Source of the DNA: Aspidapion aeneum
Taxonomy: Eukaryota > Arthropoda > Insecta > Coleoptera > Brentidae
Assembly (NCBI GenBank): GCA_963576565.1
Contig: OY755040.1
Span: 21,187,543-21,251,542 of the forward strand
Direction: 5' to 3'
DNA: 64,000 nucleotides
Shown here in pieces: positions 32,843 to 45,329 of this stretch. Positions within the stretch are counted from its first letter, which is position 1. Each line of letters starts with the position of its first letter. The translations under genes and the position numbers were made by a program. The notes below the pieces were generated by a model. The model did not search any database and was not told the DNA's origin. It saw only the letters and a list, made by a program, of their open reading frames with translations.

Positions 32843-33027
32843 CAGTCGAACCTCTCTAACTCGAACCTCTATAACTCGAACCTCTCTATAACTCGAACCT
32901 TTTAAGCGGTCCCTGCACTTTTCACATGTATTTTATCCCATGTAACTCGAGTTTCTATAACTCGAACTCTCCATAACTCGAACTGTTCTGGTTGTCCCTT
33001 CAGGTTCGAGTTATAGAGGTTCGACTG
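32843..33027. mobile_element. 185-bp Tigger-like MITE
   Basis: CAGTCGAACCTCT at the left is inverted at the right as AGAGGTTCGACTG, with TA flanks (32841-32842, 33028-33029). The interior consists of repeated TAACTCGAAC motifs, four forward in the left part and one inverted near the right end. The architecture parallels the 28962-30167 element ('ttataacgaac' subrepeats). Confidence 0.82.
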
Positions 33028-33029
33028 TA

Positions 33030-33542
33030 TATTAGTTTATGACCTTTTGTTATTGAAGAACCGGCAGGGCCGTATAAGCATGAAAAATTTCGGAGAAAGA
33101 TGTATTGTGCAATTTTGATTACCCTTGATCCCCTCCCTAGGCACGGCCTTGAGAATCACTGTAATTTAAGAAAGTTAAGACATGCTACTTATTAAAAATT
33201 TTTTGTATATTTACGTGCCTTTCTCGGCATTTTGTCATTTGTTAAAAATGATTGTGAAACTCAATTTATTTTTCCCTAAATCCCTAAACTTTAATTTTTT
33301 GGGTTATTCACTGTTTTTTATAATTTTCTCAGACAAATGAAAATTTAATATAATTTTAATGTATATTTTTATCTCAGGTGATGTAAACTAGAAATTTATT
33401 GTCACGAAGTGGATGAGAATTTACATACAATTTTTTCAGTGCAACATGATCAACACAGACAAAGAAAAGAGTGATATGAAAACATTTCTAATGCGCCTGT
33501 CCTCGATCCAAGGATTTCGGAATCCGAAATCGGTTTAAGTGG
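33030..33542. other. Unassigned AT-rich spacer
   Basis: Nothing is recognised here. It ends at the poly(T) that marks the 3' end of the Jockey LINE. Confidence 0.35.
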
Positions 33543-34500
33543 CTTTTTTTTTATTTGTCAAACACACTGTGTTTATTGTATTACAATCTAGTCAGTAAGA
33601 CTAATTAGCAATTTTGTTTTAACTTAATTTACTAGAAAAGTCAGATTTAAACTTAGGGTTCACTCAACAGTTCTCCCCACTTTGTTTAGTCTGTAACTCA
33701 CAATTGTGTTGTGTTTATAGCATTATTTTTTTTATGTAATTCACTTAGTTTACTAGCTCAAACGGCTTCACTCTTTTTAGTCTTCGAACTACCATAGTAT
33801 TGTCTAGAAGCTGAATTGCTTCCACATTCACATGGCGATGGAGATTATCTTCATGGCTTTTTGCGTACTTTTTTATAATCTCTGCTACAGTTTCGATTTT
33901 TAGATCTCGATGAAGGTCACTATTTCGAACGTACCAAGGTGCATTCACAATGTTTCTTAATACTTTATTTTGAAATCTCTGTAAAACTAGAATGTTACTC
34001 TCTTTAGCACAACCCCATAGTTGAATACCATATGTCCATACTGGTTTCAGTATTTGTCTATAAAGCAGTAACATTATGAATTGTTAAATTGGACTTCCTT
34101 CCAATTAGCCAGTTCATTTTTCTATACCTTATCTCAAGTTCTTCTTTTTTTTCTCAACATGTGCTTCAATGTTATACCAAGATCTTTTGCCTGATTTGAA
34201 TATGGCACGGGAATGTTGTTAATTGTTATTTGTATGTGATTTATATTTTTGTTTGTAAAATCAACATGAATTGATTTGGTTTCATTTAATTTTATTCGCC
34301 ACTTTGTGGTCCAACTGTAAACTTCGGTGACTGAATCCTGAAGTTTTTCTATGCATTTTTCTACCGCCAATAAACGAGTATCATCGGCAAATGTTGCTAA
34401 GTGACAATTTTCTGGCTTTGGGATATCGCAATAAGTATAGATAGGGGCCTAGTACGCTACCCTGGGGCACGCCTGCTTGAATTTCTCTTAAATTTGAGTA
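33543..34500 (-). mobile_element. Jockey-clade LINE, 5'-truncated
   Basis: A T8 run at 33544-33551 is the poly(A) tail of a minus-strand retroposon. About 200 bp of 3' UTR separates it from the ORF end. The coding part stops abruptly at about 34495, beyond which no similarity is seen. Confidence 0.75.
33745..34495 (-). pseudogene. Jockey reverse-transcriptase C-terminal half
   Basis: In order from high coordinates: SNLREIQAGVPQGSVLGPYL (the GVPQGSVLGP signature), a deletion, then LATFADDTRLLAVEKCIEKL (catalytic FADD at about 34385). Next are SWTTKWRIKLNETKSIHVDF and IPVPYSNQAKDLGITLKHML. After a deletion or shift comes LLLYRQILKPVWTYGIQLWG. The final part is QRFQNKVLRNIVNAPWYVRN, SDLHRDLKIETVAEIIKKYA and a stop at about 33745. 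LKPVWTYGIQLWGCA and APWYVRN are strongly Jockey-like. Three separated frames show it is dead. Confidence 0.85.
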
Positions 34501-35089
34501 TAATAGTATTGAGAAAAGTGGCTTGGTGAAACGGAAAACTGACTGGCCGATAAGAGTACAACGTCGACCTGGAACGCAAATTGGATTTTTCGGGCGGTTT
34601 TATGACTGTCGAACGGGCTGATACGTACTTAATATATACACTTCCTACTTTAATGCAATATAACTTTAAAAGAAATGACGCCAAATCCGCATTACTTATT
34701 CATCAAGCGCATATAAGTAGCTTGCTCGAATAAAATGCTGATCTTTTGAAGCTCCTACGAATTTAACTTTTAGATGCCTTTCTCTGACTTCCCTAATAGA
34801 AGTAAATTTATTCTAGACATCATTGATGTAATTCCCAAAAATACGGTTTAGGAAAAGTTAAATTAAAACAGAATTTTAAAAGAATGCAACATTTTAATAC
34901 AGAAAAACAAACACATAAAAGTTGAATTGGCCAAATTTTAGTATTACTCTTAAATAGAAACAGATTTTAACAAAAGTTTAACTTTGTAATTTTCCACTTT
35001 TGTGCTAATGTTTGCATGTTTTATTCATTCATCATTTTATAGATATGAGAGGGTTTTTAAATCTTGCGTCAAACAAATGTCAATATAAG
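34501..35089. other. Unassigned spacer
   Basis: A minus-strand open frame at 34457-34684 runs past the Jockey end but has no recognisable content beyond it. Confidence 0.35.
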
Positions 35090-35658
35090 AAATACTCTGC
35101 CAATCTATGGGCACCTAAGCTCACACTAGGTACTATAGTTATAGTGTGAGCTAATATAATCAAAAACTGAAATATATTTTTTTCAACTCCAGACTCAATT
35201 ACCTTTCGTTTGATACCACACAAGCCATGTTTTGACTTAAACTCAAATTTTTTCAATCTACCCCCCACCCTTTTAAAAAAAACTAAAATGTATTTTGTTT
35301 AACTCCAGACTCAATTACCTTTCGTTTGATATCACACACGCCATATTTTTACTTAAAGTCTAATTTTTGACATCTACCCCCACCCTTTTTTTAAAAATAA
35401 ACTAAAATTCATTTTTTTTAAGTCCAGACTTAATTACCTTTCGTTTGATATCACACACGCCATATTTTCACATAAACTCTAATTTTTGGAATCAACCCCC
35501 ACCCTTTTATTTGGCTTGCGTTCGGTGGATTTTGTTCATTTTTAAATGGGACCATCACGGCCCAATACGCAACTTAGGTACTAAATTTCATTAAAATCGG
35601 ACAAGCGGTTTTTGAGTTATGCGGGTTGGTCGTTACAGACAGACATACAGACAGACAT

Positions 35659-35689
<31 letters not shown>

Positions 35690-36315
35690 GCAAAACAAAA
35701 AAGTTTCAAAATCATCTGAAACGCAAAGATATATAAAAATACTCTGCCAATATATGGGCCCCTAAGCTCACACTAGGTACTATAGTTATAGTGTACGTGT
35801 GAGCTAATATAACTAAAAACTGAAATATATTTTATTTAACTCCAGACTAAATTACCTTTTGTTTGATACCACACAAGCCATGTTTTGACTTAAACTCAAA
35901 TTTTTGAAATCTACCCCCACCCTTAAAAAAAACAAAAAACTAAAATGTATTTTGTTAAACTCCGGACTCAATTACCTTTCGTTTGATATCACACACGCCA
36001 TATTTTCACTTAAACTCTAATTTTTAAAATATACCCCCACCCTTTTTTTTTAAATAAATTAAAATGTATTTTGTTTAACTGCAGACTCAATTACCTTTCG
36101 TTTGATATCACACACGCCATATTTTCACATAAACTCTAATTTTTGAAATCTACCCCCACCCTTTTATTTGGTTTCTGTTTGGTGGATTTTGTTCATTTTT
36201 AAATGGGACCATCTCGACCCAAGACTCAGCCTAGGTACCAAATTTCATTAAAATCGGCCAAGCGGTTTTTGAGTTATGCGCGTTGGTCGTTACAGACATA
36301 CAGACAGACAGACAT

Positions 36316-36349
<34 letters not shown>

Positions 36350-36560
36350 GGCGCAACAAAAAAGTTTCAAAATCATCTGAAACGCAAAGATAAATAAAAA
36401 TTTTTGAAATCGGAGCAACTTTTTTTTTCTCGAAAAAATTAGGATCACCATAGCTCACACTACTATAGTATAGTATATGTGTGAGCTAATTTTTGAAATC
36501 GGAGCAACTTTTTTTTTCTCGGAAAAATTACGATCACCATATAGTAGTAGTGTGAGCTAA
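35090..36560 (+). repeat. Helitron/MINE-like tandem element, array 1
   Basis: Two head-to-tail copies begin 'aaatactctgccaat' at 35090 and 35737 (period 647 bp). Each has an AAGCTCACACTA hairpin, three ~119-120-bp subunits ('aactccagactcaattacc', 'ctttcgtttgatatcacaca', 'tctacccccaccc'), and the phrase 'ttcattaaaatcgg'. A (GACA)n run (35637-35691; 36295-36350) and 'caaaatcatctgaaacgcaa' follow. The array closes with repeats of a tail segment carrying a TAGCTCACAC...GTGTGAGCTA hairpin (36451-36488). GACA-bearing dispersed elements of insects have been described as MINEs, Helitron-like. That class here is inferred, not proven. Confidence 0.7.
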
Positions 36561-37761
36561 AAAGTTACACGCACGATATTTTTAACAACCAACCAAATTT
36601 TATTTTCTCCAATATAGTGCTGTTTGTAATTGTGCTTAACAAAATTGGGAAAAAATTTTGTGTCTAATTTTAAAGATCTGTGTTTAAAGTGACACTTTCC
36701 AATCAATATTTTTTTCAGAATGTTCTTGATTTCCGGTCGGTTTGATAAAGAACTAAAAAGCTAAAAATTTATTTAAGTATTTTTAAAATTTTAAGTAATA
36801 TTATAAAAGGCTAGGGCAAGGCGGATGTAAAACTAGAAATTACCTAGCCTTAAATTTTCGAAATAAAGTTTTAACACTCATTTATTCCTTTGGGCGAATT
36901 TTGTTTGCGGTATAACTTACCCACTTTCTATTTCTTAAGCAGGCTTTACAAATCTTTGGATCTTTTGACAAAAACTTTTAATAGGAAAATATTTCAAGGC
37001 GTTTTCATGAGAAGGAAACTGAGAAAATCGGGTTCTTACAAAATTTTTCAAAATAGTTCCGCAAATTTTATGTTTGTCAAAAAAAATGTATAGAAAAGTC
37101 GCCTATTATGAATACCACATCGTTTTTTAAATTTTTTTGGTATTTGTTTTAGTTTATCTTTCATTTTAGCAATATTCATTAAATTAAAGAATAATAAAGT
37201 TTTTATATGAAAAAATAGTTAAGAATCCTCTATCTACTCCATATTAGGCTTATTAGGTAGCCTCGTATGGGGTCACCATATCTCGTTTAGGTTAGGTTAG
37301 GCTTGTATTTAATTTAGTTTATCTGAGTATAGATTTTCTTAGATTAGGTTACGTGAGGTTTGGTTGATTCACTTTGGTCTTTTTAGGCAAAGCTGGTCAA
37401 AAATGTCGTAATTTTTCCACCCTTTCAAATGAAAAGCAGGAATATACCTCATACCCCATACCCCAGCATCTGACTGGGCTTAGAATAGCGTAACTTTTTT
37501 CTTATTTAAACAAACTCGTATCTCTTACCGTTTCCGAAATCCCCATGTAGTTGCATTTATTTGGGACACGCTGTATATATAAAATTATTATATTATTATT
37601 ATCCTAACCAAGTTAGGTTATGTTTAAGATTCTTTATGTTTGTTGTCTAAATACATTAATATTTCAATATTTAAAATAAATATGTAATTAAACAATTATG
37701 AAAACTTCGTAGCATAAGGGCAATGAATAAAAACAAAACAATAAGGAAACAGAAATAATAT
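36561..37761. other. Unassigned region with a short telomere-like patch
   Basis: 'ggttaggttaggct' at about 37287 resembles the insect telomere unit TTAGG but is only about two units long. I support nothing else. Confidence 0.35.
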
Positions 37762-37833
37762 ATCTCGGCCTGAATTTAAACCAGAAACCTCCAGCTTACA
37801 AAGATGATGCTCAACTATCTGAGCAACCGAGGA
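37762..37833 (-). tRNA. tRNA-Thr(UGU)-like sequence, probably a pseudogene or SINE head
   Basis: On the minus strand, 72 nt fold as a tRNA. The D-stem is GCTC/GAGC and the anticodon loop is TTTGTAA (anticodon UGU, plus-strand 37798-37800). The T-stem is TCTGG/TCAGG with loop TTTAAAT. The acceptor stem pairs CTCGG/CCGAG, but its outer pairs fail. Box A (TTGCTCAGATAGTTGAGCA) is good. Box B (GGTTTAAATTC) departs from GGTTCRANTCC, so a functional gene is unlikely. AT-rich sequence follows, with no clear SINE body. Confidence 0.5.
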
Positions 37834-39894
37834 ACTGGTTCAAAATCCGCTTTTTCAGAAATAGTTTCATCATATTCTTAAGATTTTTTTCGCAAATTTT
37901 ACAAACTAGGTATATACTCCGTTAGAATAAAAAACTCTGCACTTTCATCGAAAATATACATTTTTATCAACAAGCCGCGATTCGAAAGATGTACAACGAA
38001 TTAAAAACTGAAAATTAAAACATAAACACTTATAACAATACCAACACGCACAACACATCAACAACTGCAAAGTAAAACAAACAAACTAACCTCACTTTTT
38101 GCGAGATCAGCTGTTTATCCACTCGCACGTACCTATCGAAAGTATTAGTAAGTCCGGTTAGGTGTGGTCTGACTATCCACAGAAACATTTGTTTCGCTCT
38201 CATTTGTAGACATCAGTGCGACATGAGCATTTAAGAATGCGTGGATAATGCCTGGCCGCCTACTGGAAAACAGTTTTTAGTTCGTATAGGTGTTTGCTCT
38301 GAACCTTCCCGTAGCTATAAACACACGGGAGGTATTATATGAGCCGGGGAAAGAAATAAACACTAACGATTGTTAGTTGGCAGAGCATCAGCCTATTAAA
38401 CAAAAATAGGTAAAAAATTTCTCTTAATGTTAATCAAGGACTCTTTTATGAGTCTTTTTGATGCTAATGTAGTATGAGATGCAAAATATTTATTGCGTAA
38501 AGACCCCATCGCTTCTAGGCACATCCGTTCTAATTAGCATAGACTGAGAAGCTTATTAGGTTGAGAATAAAAAGAAAGCGCTTTTCGAAAAATTTATGCA
38601 AATACAGTTTGAAAAAAGTTTTTTAAAATGCCGTTTAACTTCTTTTTGTCTTCGGAATAATGGTTTCCGAGAGACTGGAGTTTCTTTCTTAATTTACTGA
38701 TTATTCCCAGAGAAAATTTTTCTCGCAACCAGGGATGAATTAAAATAGTATTTTATTTTAAGGCTTCAGGGGCTCTAGTTGTCACCCATTAAGCGAAAAA
38801 ATCTCTATCACGCAGGCTTATTTTACGAACCGCGCGAGACATGCTTTACCGCTTCAGGGTAGTAGAAGAGATTTCGATATGGTCAAAAATTCACTATTTC
38901 TGAACAGCGCCCGACTATTTCCACGGATTACCTAACAAACAGATAAATAATGCCGGCTGGCGGCCTTTGAACTCGGTGTAATCAACGATGGCTGGTTATT
39001 GGGAGTCAGTGTCAGGGCCGGACTAAAATAAATCTATCATAAAATATGAATGTTTCAGATTTTTTTTTTCCGAAAAAATATTTTTACTGCCAGTAACAAT
39101 AAAAATCTCAAAAAAGTTTTTTACTGCTCTAAAAAATTAGTGCTAAAATGAATTTTAAGTCTCGGCCGCGTAAAAAAATTACATGTTGTCCTCTGTAGGG
39201 GACTATGTGTATTCTATTGAATGAGAGGTAGGGAAAGCACAAAAAGATGTCTTCTTCTTCCTCCAGAATACGTTAGCCTGTTGTCGCTTCCAACATACAG
39301 CCAAACACAAATAGAAAAAAAATTGATTGCTTTTTTTGTTTTATGGGGATAACATTCATTAAGTTTCAAGAGGAGTAAAATTGTGAATTTTAAATATAAG
39401 AAGTTTGACATTGTAGAGTAATTTCCTAATTTACTGAAATCAGAAATTATATATTTGTTTTTTTTTTTAATTTAAAGTTTGAGGAGAGTGACAAAATAAT
39501 CTTTACAATCAGCACAAAATTGCTTCACGGTAAATTAATATTTTAAAATTTAGTCAGCGAATCAGACTGCGTCAAATTGTCCCCGCGGCGACTCGACCGC
39601 AGCAAATCGGCTGTGGCGAATCGGCCGTGGCTACCCTTTTATTTGGTGAACCTGGGCTTGATTTAAGGATCAAAATACCATATTCAGATAGGATCGCAAT
39701 AGCCTTATTACCAGTATACACCAATCTACAAATTTCCTTTTTCTTTAACTGAGCGCAGCTGTTTTATACAAAACTGTAAAAACTCGTTTAAAAAAAAATA
39801 GTTGACTTTTTTTTCTGACATCAGTCTTTTTACAATTATTACTTTGTTATGGACTCACTCGCTGTCACCAATTATGTAAGGAAATAATGCAAAA
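37834..39894. other. Unassigned region
   Basis: I saw no coding remnant. A small GC-rich patch at 39580-39640 repeats 'gcgaatcgg'-like motifs. Confidence 0.35.
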
Positions 39895-40560
39895 ATTTGC
39901 AGTGGCGAGAAAGAAAATAAAATCAGATTTTGTGAGAACCACTACACCGATTTTATTAATTTGTTTATGCGGAAGAAAAATAGTGTTTTTCTATAAATTA
40001 AAAAAAAAACTAAAACGTTTTCGAAAAATAAGAATATACACGCCATTTTGAAGAATCAAGTATGAGTCTGTTCACCATTTTAAAGTTTAAGTCATAAACT
40101 TTGATCGTGATCTTTAAAAAGAAATTAATTCTGACCAGGATGATTTTTATTTCATTAAAATCGGTTCAATAGTAATGAATTTATAGAAAATAAATGCAGA
40201 TATGATTGGCAAGGCAATCGTATATTGTGTAAAACAATGGTTAAAACAAAAATATTCTTTATTAGAGCCACTGAACCGATTTTGCTGATTCAAACCTTGT
40301 TGTGCGTGGCAAGAATGCAGCTTTTTTACTACATCAAACATATTATTAAAACAAGTTCGTAACACAAGAAAAGATGACCATCTTTGAAGGGTATATTTTA
40401 ATTTCGTCCGCCATCTTGAATTTTGAGATGGAGGACAAAAAATTTATTTGCTCAAAACTCTGAACAATTCTCTGCCAAGTGCAGTTTGTCCCATGAAAAT
40501 CGATAGTATAAATAAATAAATAAATAAACAAATACAAAAGTTACAATGAAAAAAAATTGT
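39895..40560. repeat. Two diverged copies of a ~340-bp repeat
   Basis: Both halves carry 'gaaccactacaccgatttt'/'gagccactgaaccgatttt' (about 39937 and 40265) and a later 'cgccattttgaa'/'cgccatcttgaa' (about 40040 and 40410). It ends in an (AAAT)n run at 40507-40530. Similarity is too low to set limits. Confidence 0.4.
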
Positions 40561-41231
40561 CCGGTTTTTCTTGGCCCACCACGGTTTTAACGAAGGTACA
40601 ACAAAAGTAACTTTTGGTGTAAGTGGCAAATGTTTTTTTTATATTTTAGTTGTGATTTTCGTCGGAGTCGTCAATCTTAAAAGATGTTGTTTCTTCCCCA
40701 AAAACCTTTTAGCACAAACCCATTAAACATCCCAAACCTAATTATAGAGCTGAGGAGTTATATTTCATTTACACTGCTGGTCCCAAAATGATACCTAAAA
40801 TTTAATGTTTGGTTTTCTTAGAGTTTTTACAAATTATTTATCAATAATATTTATATATGTATATATACTTACACAGAAAAAAAATTATATCTGATCTAGA
40901 AAACATATTTACTTGAAAATTCTACACCAGAATTTTTTAACCAATCAATCGGGTTTTTTGACAAATCACGATAGCAACGCACGTATTTTATTGATTTTCT
41001 TTTCCTCCTGTGTACCCAACAGCGAATTAAATCGGATATTTTTTGACGTTTTGATGACAGGGTAACGGTTTTGACAGTAGGTATTGGTTTTAATTTATTT
41101 ATTCAATTTTTGTACATTTCAATTAAATATGTAGTTAATATTTTTTCTATTCTTCAGACGCCTCCTTTCTGGTTAAAGGCGAAAAACTTGGACTTTAAAT
41201 GAAGTGAATTAAATTTTTATATTAATGGATC
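40561..41231. other. Unassigned spacer
   Basis: I saw no supported structure. Confidence 0.35.
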
Positions 41232-41792
41232 GTTCATACTCGTCTTTTGTATTGGTTTAGTCATATGTCTTATCATAAGAAAGTTAAAACCATTGTTTCT
41301 TATGGGAGTGTTCATACAATGCTTTTGCTTTTGTTTTTGATTAGTCTTTGTCTTAAGAGTTGCCAACTTTCAATCCTTAGGACAATGACTAAGACGAGTG
41401 ACAGACATCAGCTGACGTTTGTTGTTTTGTTTTACAGTGCGTCCGAAGAGCGCAAGCGCGCGGTCGAAATTTTGAATTTACCGCCATTAATCATGTTTTT
41501 AACAGAAAATCTCAACATAACCTCAAAATTTTATTCACTTTTTTTTCTTTTTCACTTTTGTTCTTTCGTGTCTGTGTTTCGTGCACAGATTAGGTTAAAT
41601 AAGATTGTTTTGTGTAGAAAATAACTTTTGAAGAGGGCCTTTTTATTGAAATTATTTTTTTTTTCAGTGAGTTATAACTAAGACTAATTAAAAACAAAAG
41701 ACGAGTATGAACAGCCGATTTTGTTTAAGACAGCTAAGACTAATCAAAGGACAAAGACTAATCAAAAACAAAAGACTAAGACGAGTATGAAC
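41232..41792. mobile_element. 561-bp MITE with GTTCATACTCGTC ends
   Basis: GTTCATACTCGTCTTTTG at the left is inverted at the right, with a short insert, as CAAAAGACTAAGACGAGTATGAAC (ends only partly quoted arms). ACTAATCAAA-type motifs repeat inside the right end. A GC-rich island (cgaagagcgcaagcgcgcgg, ~41445) sits mid-element. No flanking duplication is clear, and the plus frame inside is not a recognised protein. Confidence 0.65.
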
Positions 41793-41949
41793 AATACTTT
41801 ATTTACCAGTTTTCCATTTAGCACTTTAAATTTTTTGACGCTACATAAGCGCTGCGCTGTATGGTTATGAATGATATAATAATAAAGCCTGGAAACGCAA
41901 AAAAGCAATTTTATGCCATTTCTAGTTACACAAAATTATGTAGAATTGA

Positions 41950-42720
41950 ATAATGTACTGAGTTGAGACTTAAAATGTTATTTCTGTGCAACCACAACAA
42001 GTAGAAATCAACAATTATTTATATGGCTAAAATTGCTGGCGAAACTGTGACACAAACTAAATCTGTTTATGTACCTTTATGAAAAATCGTACAAATTATA
42101 ATTTTATACCACATGCAGCCACAAGTAACTATAAATCGGAAGATATATTTTATATCGTAAAAATGGTATTTTTATGTTATATCAAAGAGTAGAAATCAAC
42201 AACATATAGGCTATCAATCCATTGGTGACAAAACTGCGAGCAAACTGAACGTGTTGATATTAAAAACTAATACATTTTCTATATTCTACTACTTGTAGTA
42301 GCTCAAAATTACTAAAAAATTAAAAATTATGATATTCTTCCTTGTAAAATGATATTTCTGTGTAACTACAATAAATAGAAACTAACATCTATTAGGCTGA
42401 GAAGCCATTGCTGCCCAAACTGCAAAGCACACAAAATTTTTCTATGTACCTAAAAAAAGTACGTAAAAATTGATAAAATTATAATTTTCTACCACTTGTA
42501 GTAACCCAGAATTAATATAAAATAAGAGAATAAAATATTTTACATTCTGAACTGGTATTTTCATAAAACTACAATAAGTAGAAATTAATCTAATTGGTGC
42601 TGAAACTGCGACAAAACTAAATTTGTTCATTAACGTAAGTATATGAAAATGAAATAAAGAAAATTTTTAACTATTCTTGTTGTAGTCATAAAAATAATAA
42701 AGCAGCTTTTAGTTTTTAAT
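41950..42720. repeat. Degenerate ~190-bp tandem array, four units
   Basis: Variants of 'gtagaaatcaaca' begin at 42001, 42189, 42375 and 42578 (spacings 188, 186, 203). Each is preceded by 'tatttctgtgyaactacaa'-like sequence and followed by 'gaaactgcgacaaactaaat'-like sequence. Units are heavily diverged. The period is close to a nucleosome repeat length, as in many satellites. Confidence 0.7.
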
Positions 42721-43446
42721 TTAGGTGGGTAGAATGAGAAAATATTAGTTGCCATAGTAATTTAATAATTAAGTCAATCAAAACTTTCTATGTTTTGCTG
42801 GTGTCTTGTCAAAAAATAAATTTTAAATTTATTCAATTTGGTGTGGAATTTTCTGACCGAATATTACGCGAGGTTAAATTAAATCCGTACATTTTTTCTG
42901 GCTAATGAATATTTTTTAGAAAAGTATCCCTTGTCTTCGACTCGGGATAATTTTCAAAATATTCATTGCCTCGAAAAAATTTCCGGAAATAATTTAACTA
43001 CTAGTAAAAATATCATTTTTACTCAAAGCAAGCACCTTCAGTGGGCAACAAAATTTTAACATTTTAAAATTTTAAAATTTTGCCGATATGAGAAACTGAT
43101 AATTTGCAGAGAAAAAGTCGAGGATACTAAAACTCCTGGGCAACTAAATTTTACAGCGGTATTTACTAAGATTGTTTATCTTTTGTGAAACGTTTTAACT
43201 GAATTTCTTTTAATCTTAATAAAAGTTAATGGAATTTTGGACTAATTATAACTACATAGGTTATATCGCTATGGCAAAAAACAGGTTTAGCGGTTTAAGT
43301 GAAAATGCAGCGATATTTAAGTGAATTGCTTACATTTTTCAATTTACACTTACTTCCCAAACTTGACATTGCCGGAAAATCTGTTCTAATTTCGTAATTT
43401 TTATTATATAACTTGCACAAACAAAGCGAAACTAAAAAATAAATTT
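42721..43446. other. Unassigned AT-rich spacer
   Basis: I saw no supported structure. Confidence 0.35.
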
Positions 43447-44131
43447 TTTCTATAAGCGTGCGGAAAAGTCCACTTTTCCGCACGTATTTTAGTGTAAAAA
43501 GTGCCACTTTTGTAAATTTGTTACGATTTTGAGGTGTTCTATAACATTTAGACCGTTCAAAATACATTTGTATCTTTCCTAGCACACGAAATATCCTAAA
43601 AATATTCAAATTGACTAAAATTCTGCTATATTTTCAATATTTTCGATAAAATAAAGTTTTCAGTAAAATAGGTTCAAATTATAAGTTTTAAACCTCCCCG
43701 GTATAAATATCGTCATTGTCAATGTCAAACAACAATGAACACTAGTGGTTTTAGATTTGGCATCTTAAATCACCATAGCAACAAAGTACAAACAAACTGT
43801 CAAAACAAAGCCAATTTTGCAGATACAAGCGTCTTTTGAATTTTTCAAACAAAAAAATCAGATTTTCAATGGATTCTTCGGACGAAGATCTACCCCAGTC
43901 AGTTCTAGAAGCCGCTAGAATGTGAATAATAATAATTGATTTGATTAAAACGTTTTGAATATAAATAATTTTCTGATTAATTTTTAGTTTTTTCCTCACG
44001 CTTATAGAAAAAATAGTGTACATAACTCGTGCGTAAAGTGTCTTTTCCGCACTTGATTGCTGGCCAAACTCCGCTATCGCGTCGTTTGGCCATCTGCAAT
44101 CGCGTGCGGAAAAGAGGCACTTTCCGCACTA
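43447..44131. repeat. Inverted-repeat region built from GTGCGGAAAAG hairpins
   Basis: The left side has an 11-bp stem GTGCGGAAAAG/CTTTTCCGCAC with a 4-nt loop (43458-43483). The right side has a ~100-bp palindrome with ~43-bp arms (44029-44129) containing the same motif and TTGGCCA/TGGCCAA inside. TTTTTTCTATAAGCGTG (about 43445-43460) recurs inverted at about 43994-44012, so the two ends may belong to one element. The interior (43500-43990) is non-coding. Confidence 0.6.
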
Positions 44132-44134
44132 GTT

Positions 44135-45170
44135 AGGTAAACTACTATTTAAATTTATTAAAATGACGTAAAAGTTACTTGACTGACACTTGCTGGACTA
44201 AGTACTGGGATTGTCATCTGCTGTCATCTCGGTGCACGTACATCTTAAATATATGTGTATGGCTAGAGCGTATTAAAACCATTAATGGAATATAACTGCT
44301 ACAATAAGTAAATAAATAAATAAAAACATTTTTTATTATATTAATTTAAAGATTATTTGCAAATAAACAAATCGCGTGTGAGTTTATTTGGATTTTAATC
44401 TGAAGATCGTTTTTTTTACTTTCCTCGTCAAGGCAAATATCGTTTAAAAGCTACATGCTAAAATATAAAAGAGATATGAGAATTTAGTACGAAACGGTTT
44501 ATCCAGCCTTGTGTACATTGCCTAAAAAACTCGCCCTAATAGTTATTTGAAGCTAAAAATCGTATAAAATTTTGTCATATCGTTCCTAAATATGATCAAA
44601 TTTTACATTTTTAACAAATAAATTAACAAAAACGTGATTGTTTGCAAGTTACAATGAGATGAACCACCCCCCGTAGGTGGTTTAAAATTTAGGACGATTT
44701 TTAGTTGGAATCCCATGACCTAGAAAAATCAGTTTTCCATGTTTTCTTCTTTTTTCCGGTCTATATGGTCCATTTCAAGAACAAATCGTCTTAAATTTCA
44801 ATTTTTAGGACATTTTATCGTCCGTACAGGTAAAAATACCAAATCAATTGCGGCCTGTTCGGCAAAAAATCAATTTTTCCAAACCAATGCACATTTAAAT
44901 TTTAAACCTAAACCTTAAACTTAAACCAAAACCTAGACTAAAACTTACGCCTTAGTCAATACTGGTGTTCATGTTTAGTTTTTATGTTAGTTAATTACAT
45001 TTGGGTTTTTCAATAAGCGAGTTGCATCCTCAGACGTGTTTTGGTGAGCAGATATAGTTCCTAATAATATTTACATACGTATTTATTTAAACCGTAGTTC
45101 AAATGGAATATTTGCAAATAAAATTTGATTGTTATATTTATTAGTGTCATATCACAGGTAATGCAGGAGC
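44135..45170. other. Unassigned AT-rich region
   Basis: I saw no supported coding or repeat structure. Confidence 0.35.
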
Positions 45171-45329
45171 GCAGTTAGGGGGGACTAGGGAATCCAATCC
45201 CGCAAATGCTGGATCCCACAAATGCGCGATCCCGCAGGAATATTGCAGGATCAACATTGCAGGATATAAGAGGATAATGCACCTTTATCTCATCTGCTAA
45301 CAAGACGTGAACCATCACCTTCGAATTAA

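Noticed and set aside
36203..36458. Frames with repeated RQTDRQTD / SVCLSVCL
   Set aside because: Products of the GACA microsatellite; the same occurs at 56901-57168.
41247..41624. 125-codon plus-strand frame inside the GTTCATACTCGTC element
   Set aside because: It starts inside the terminal repeat, has no known domain, and its composition follows the T-rich DNA.
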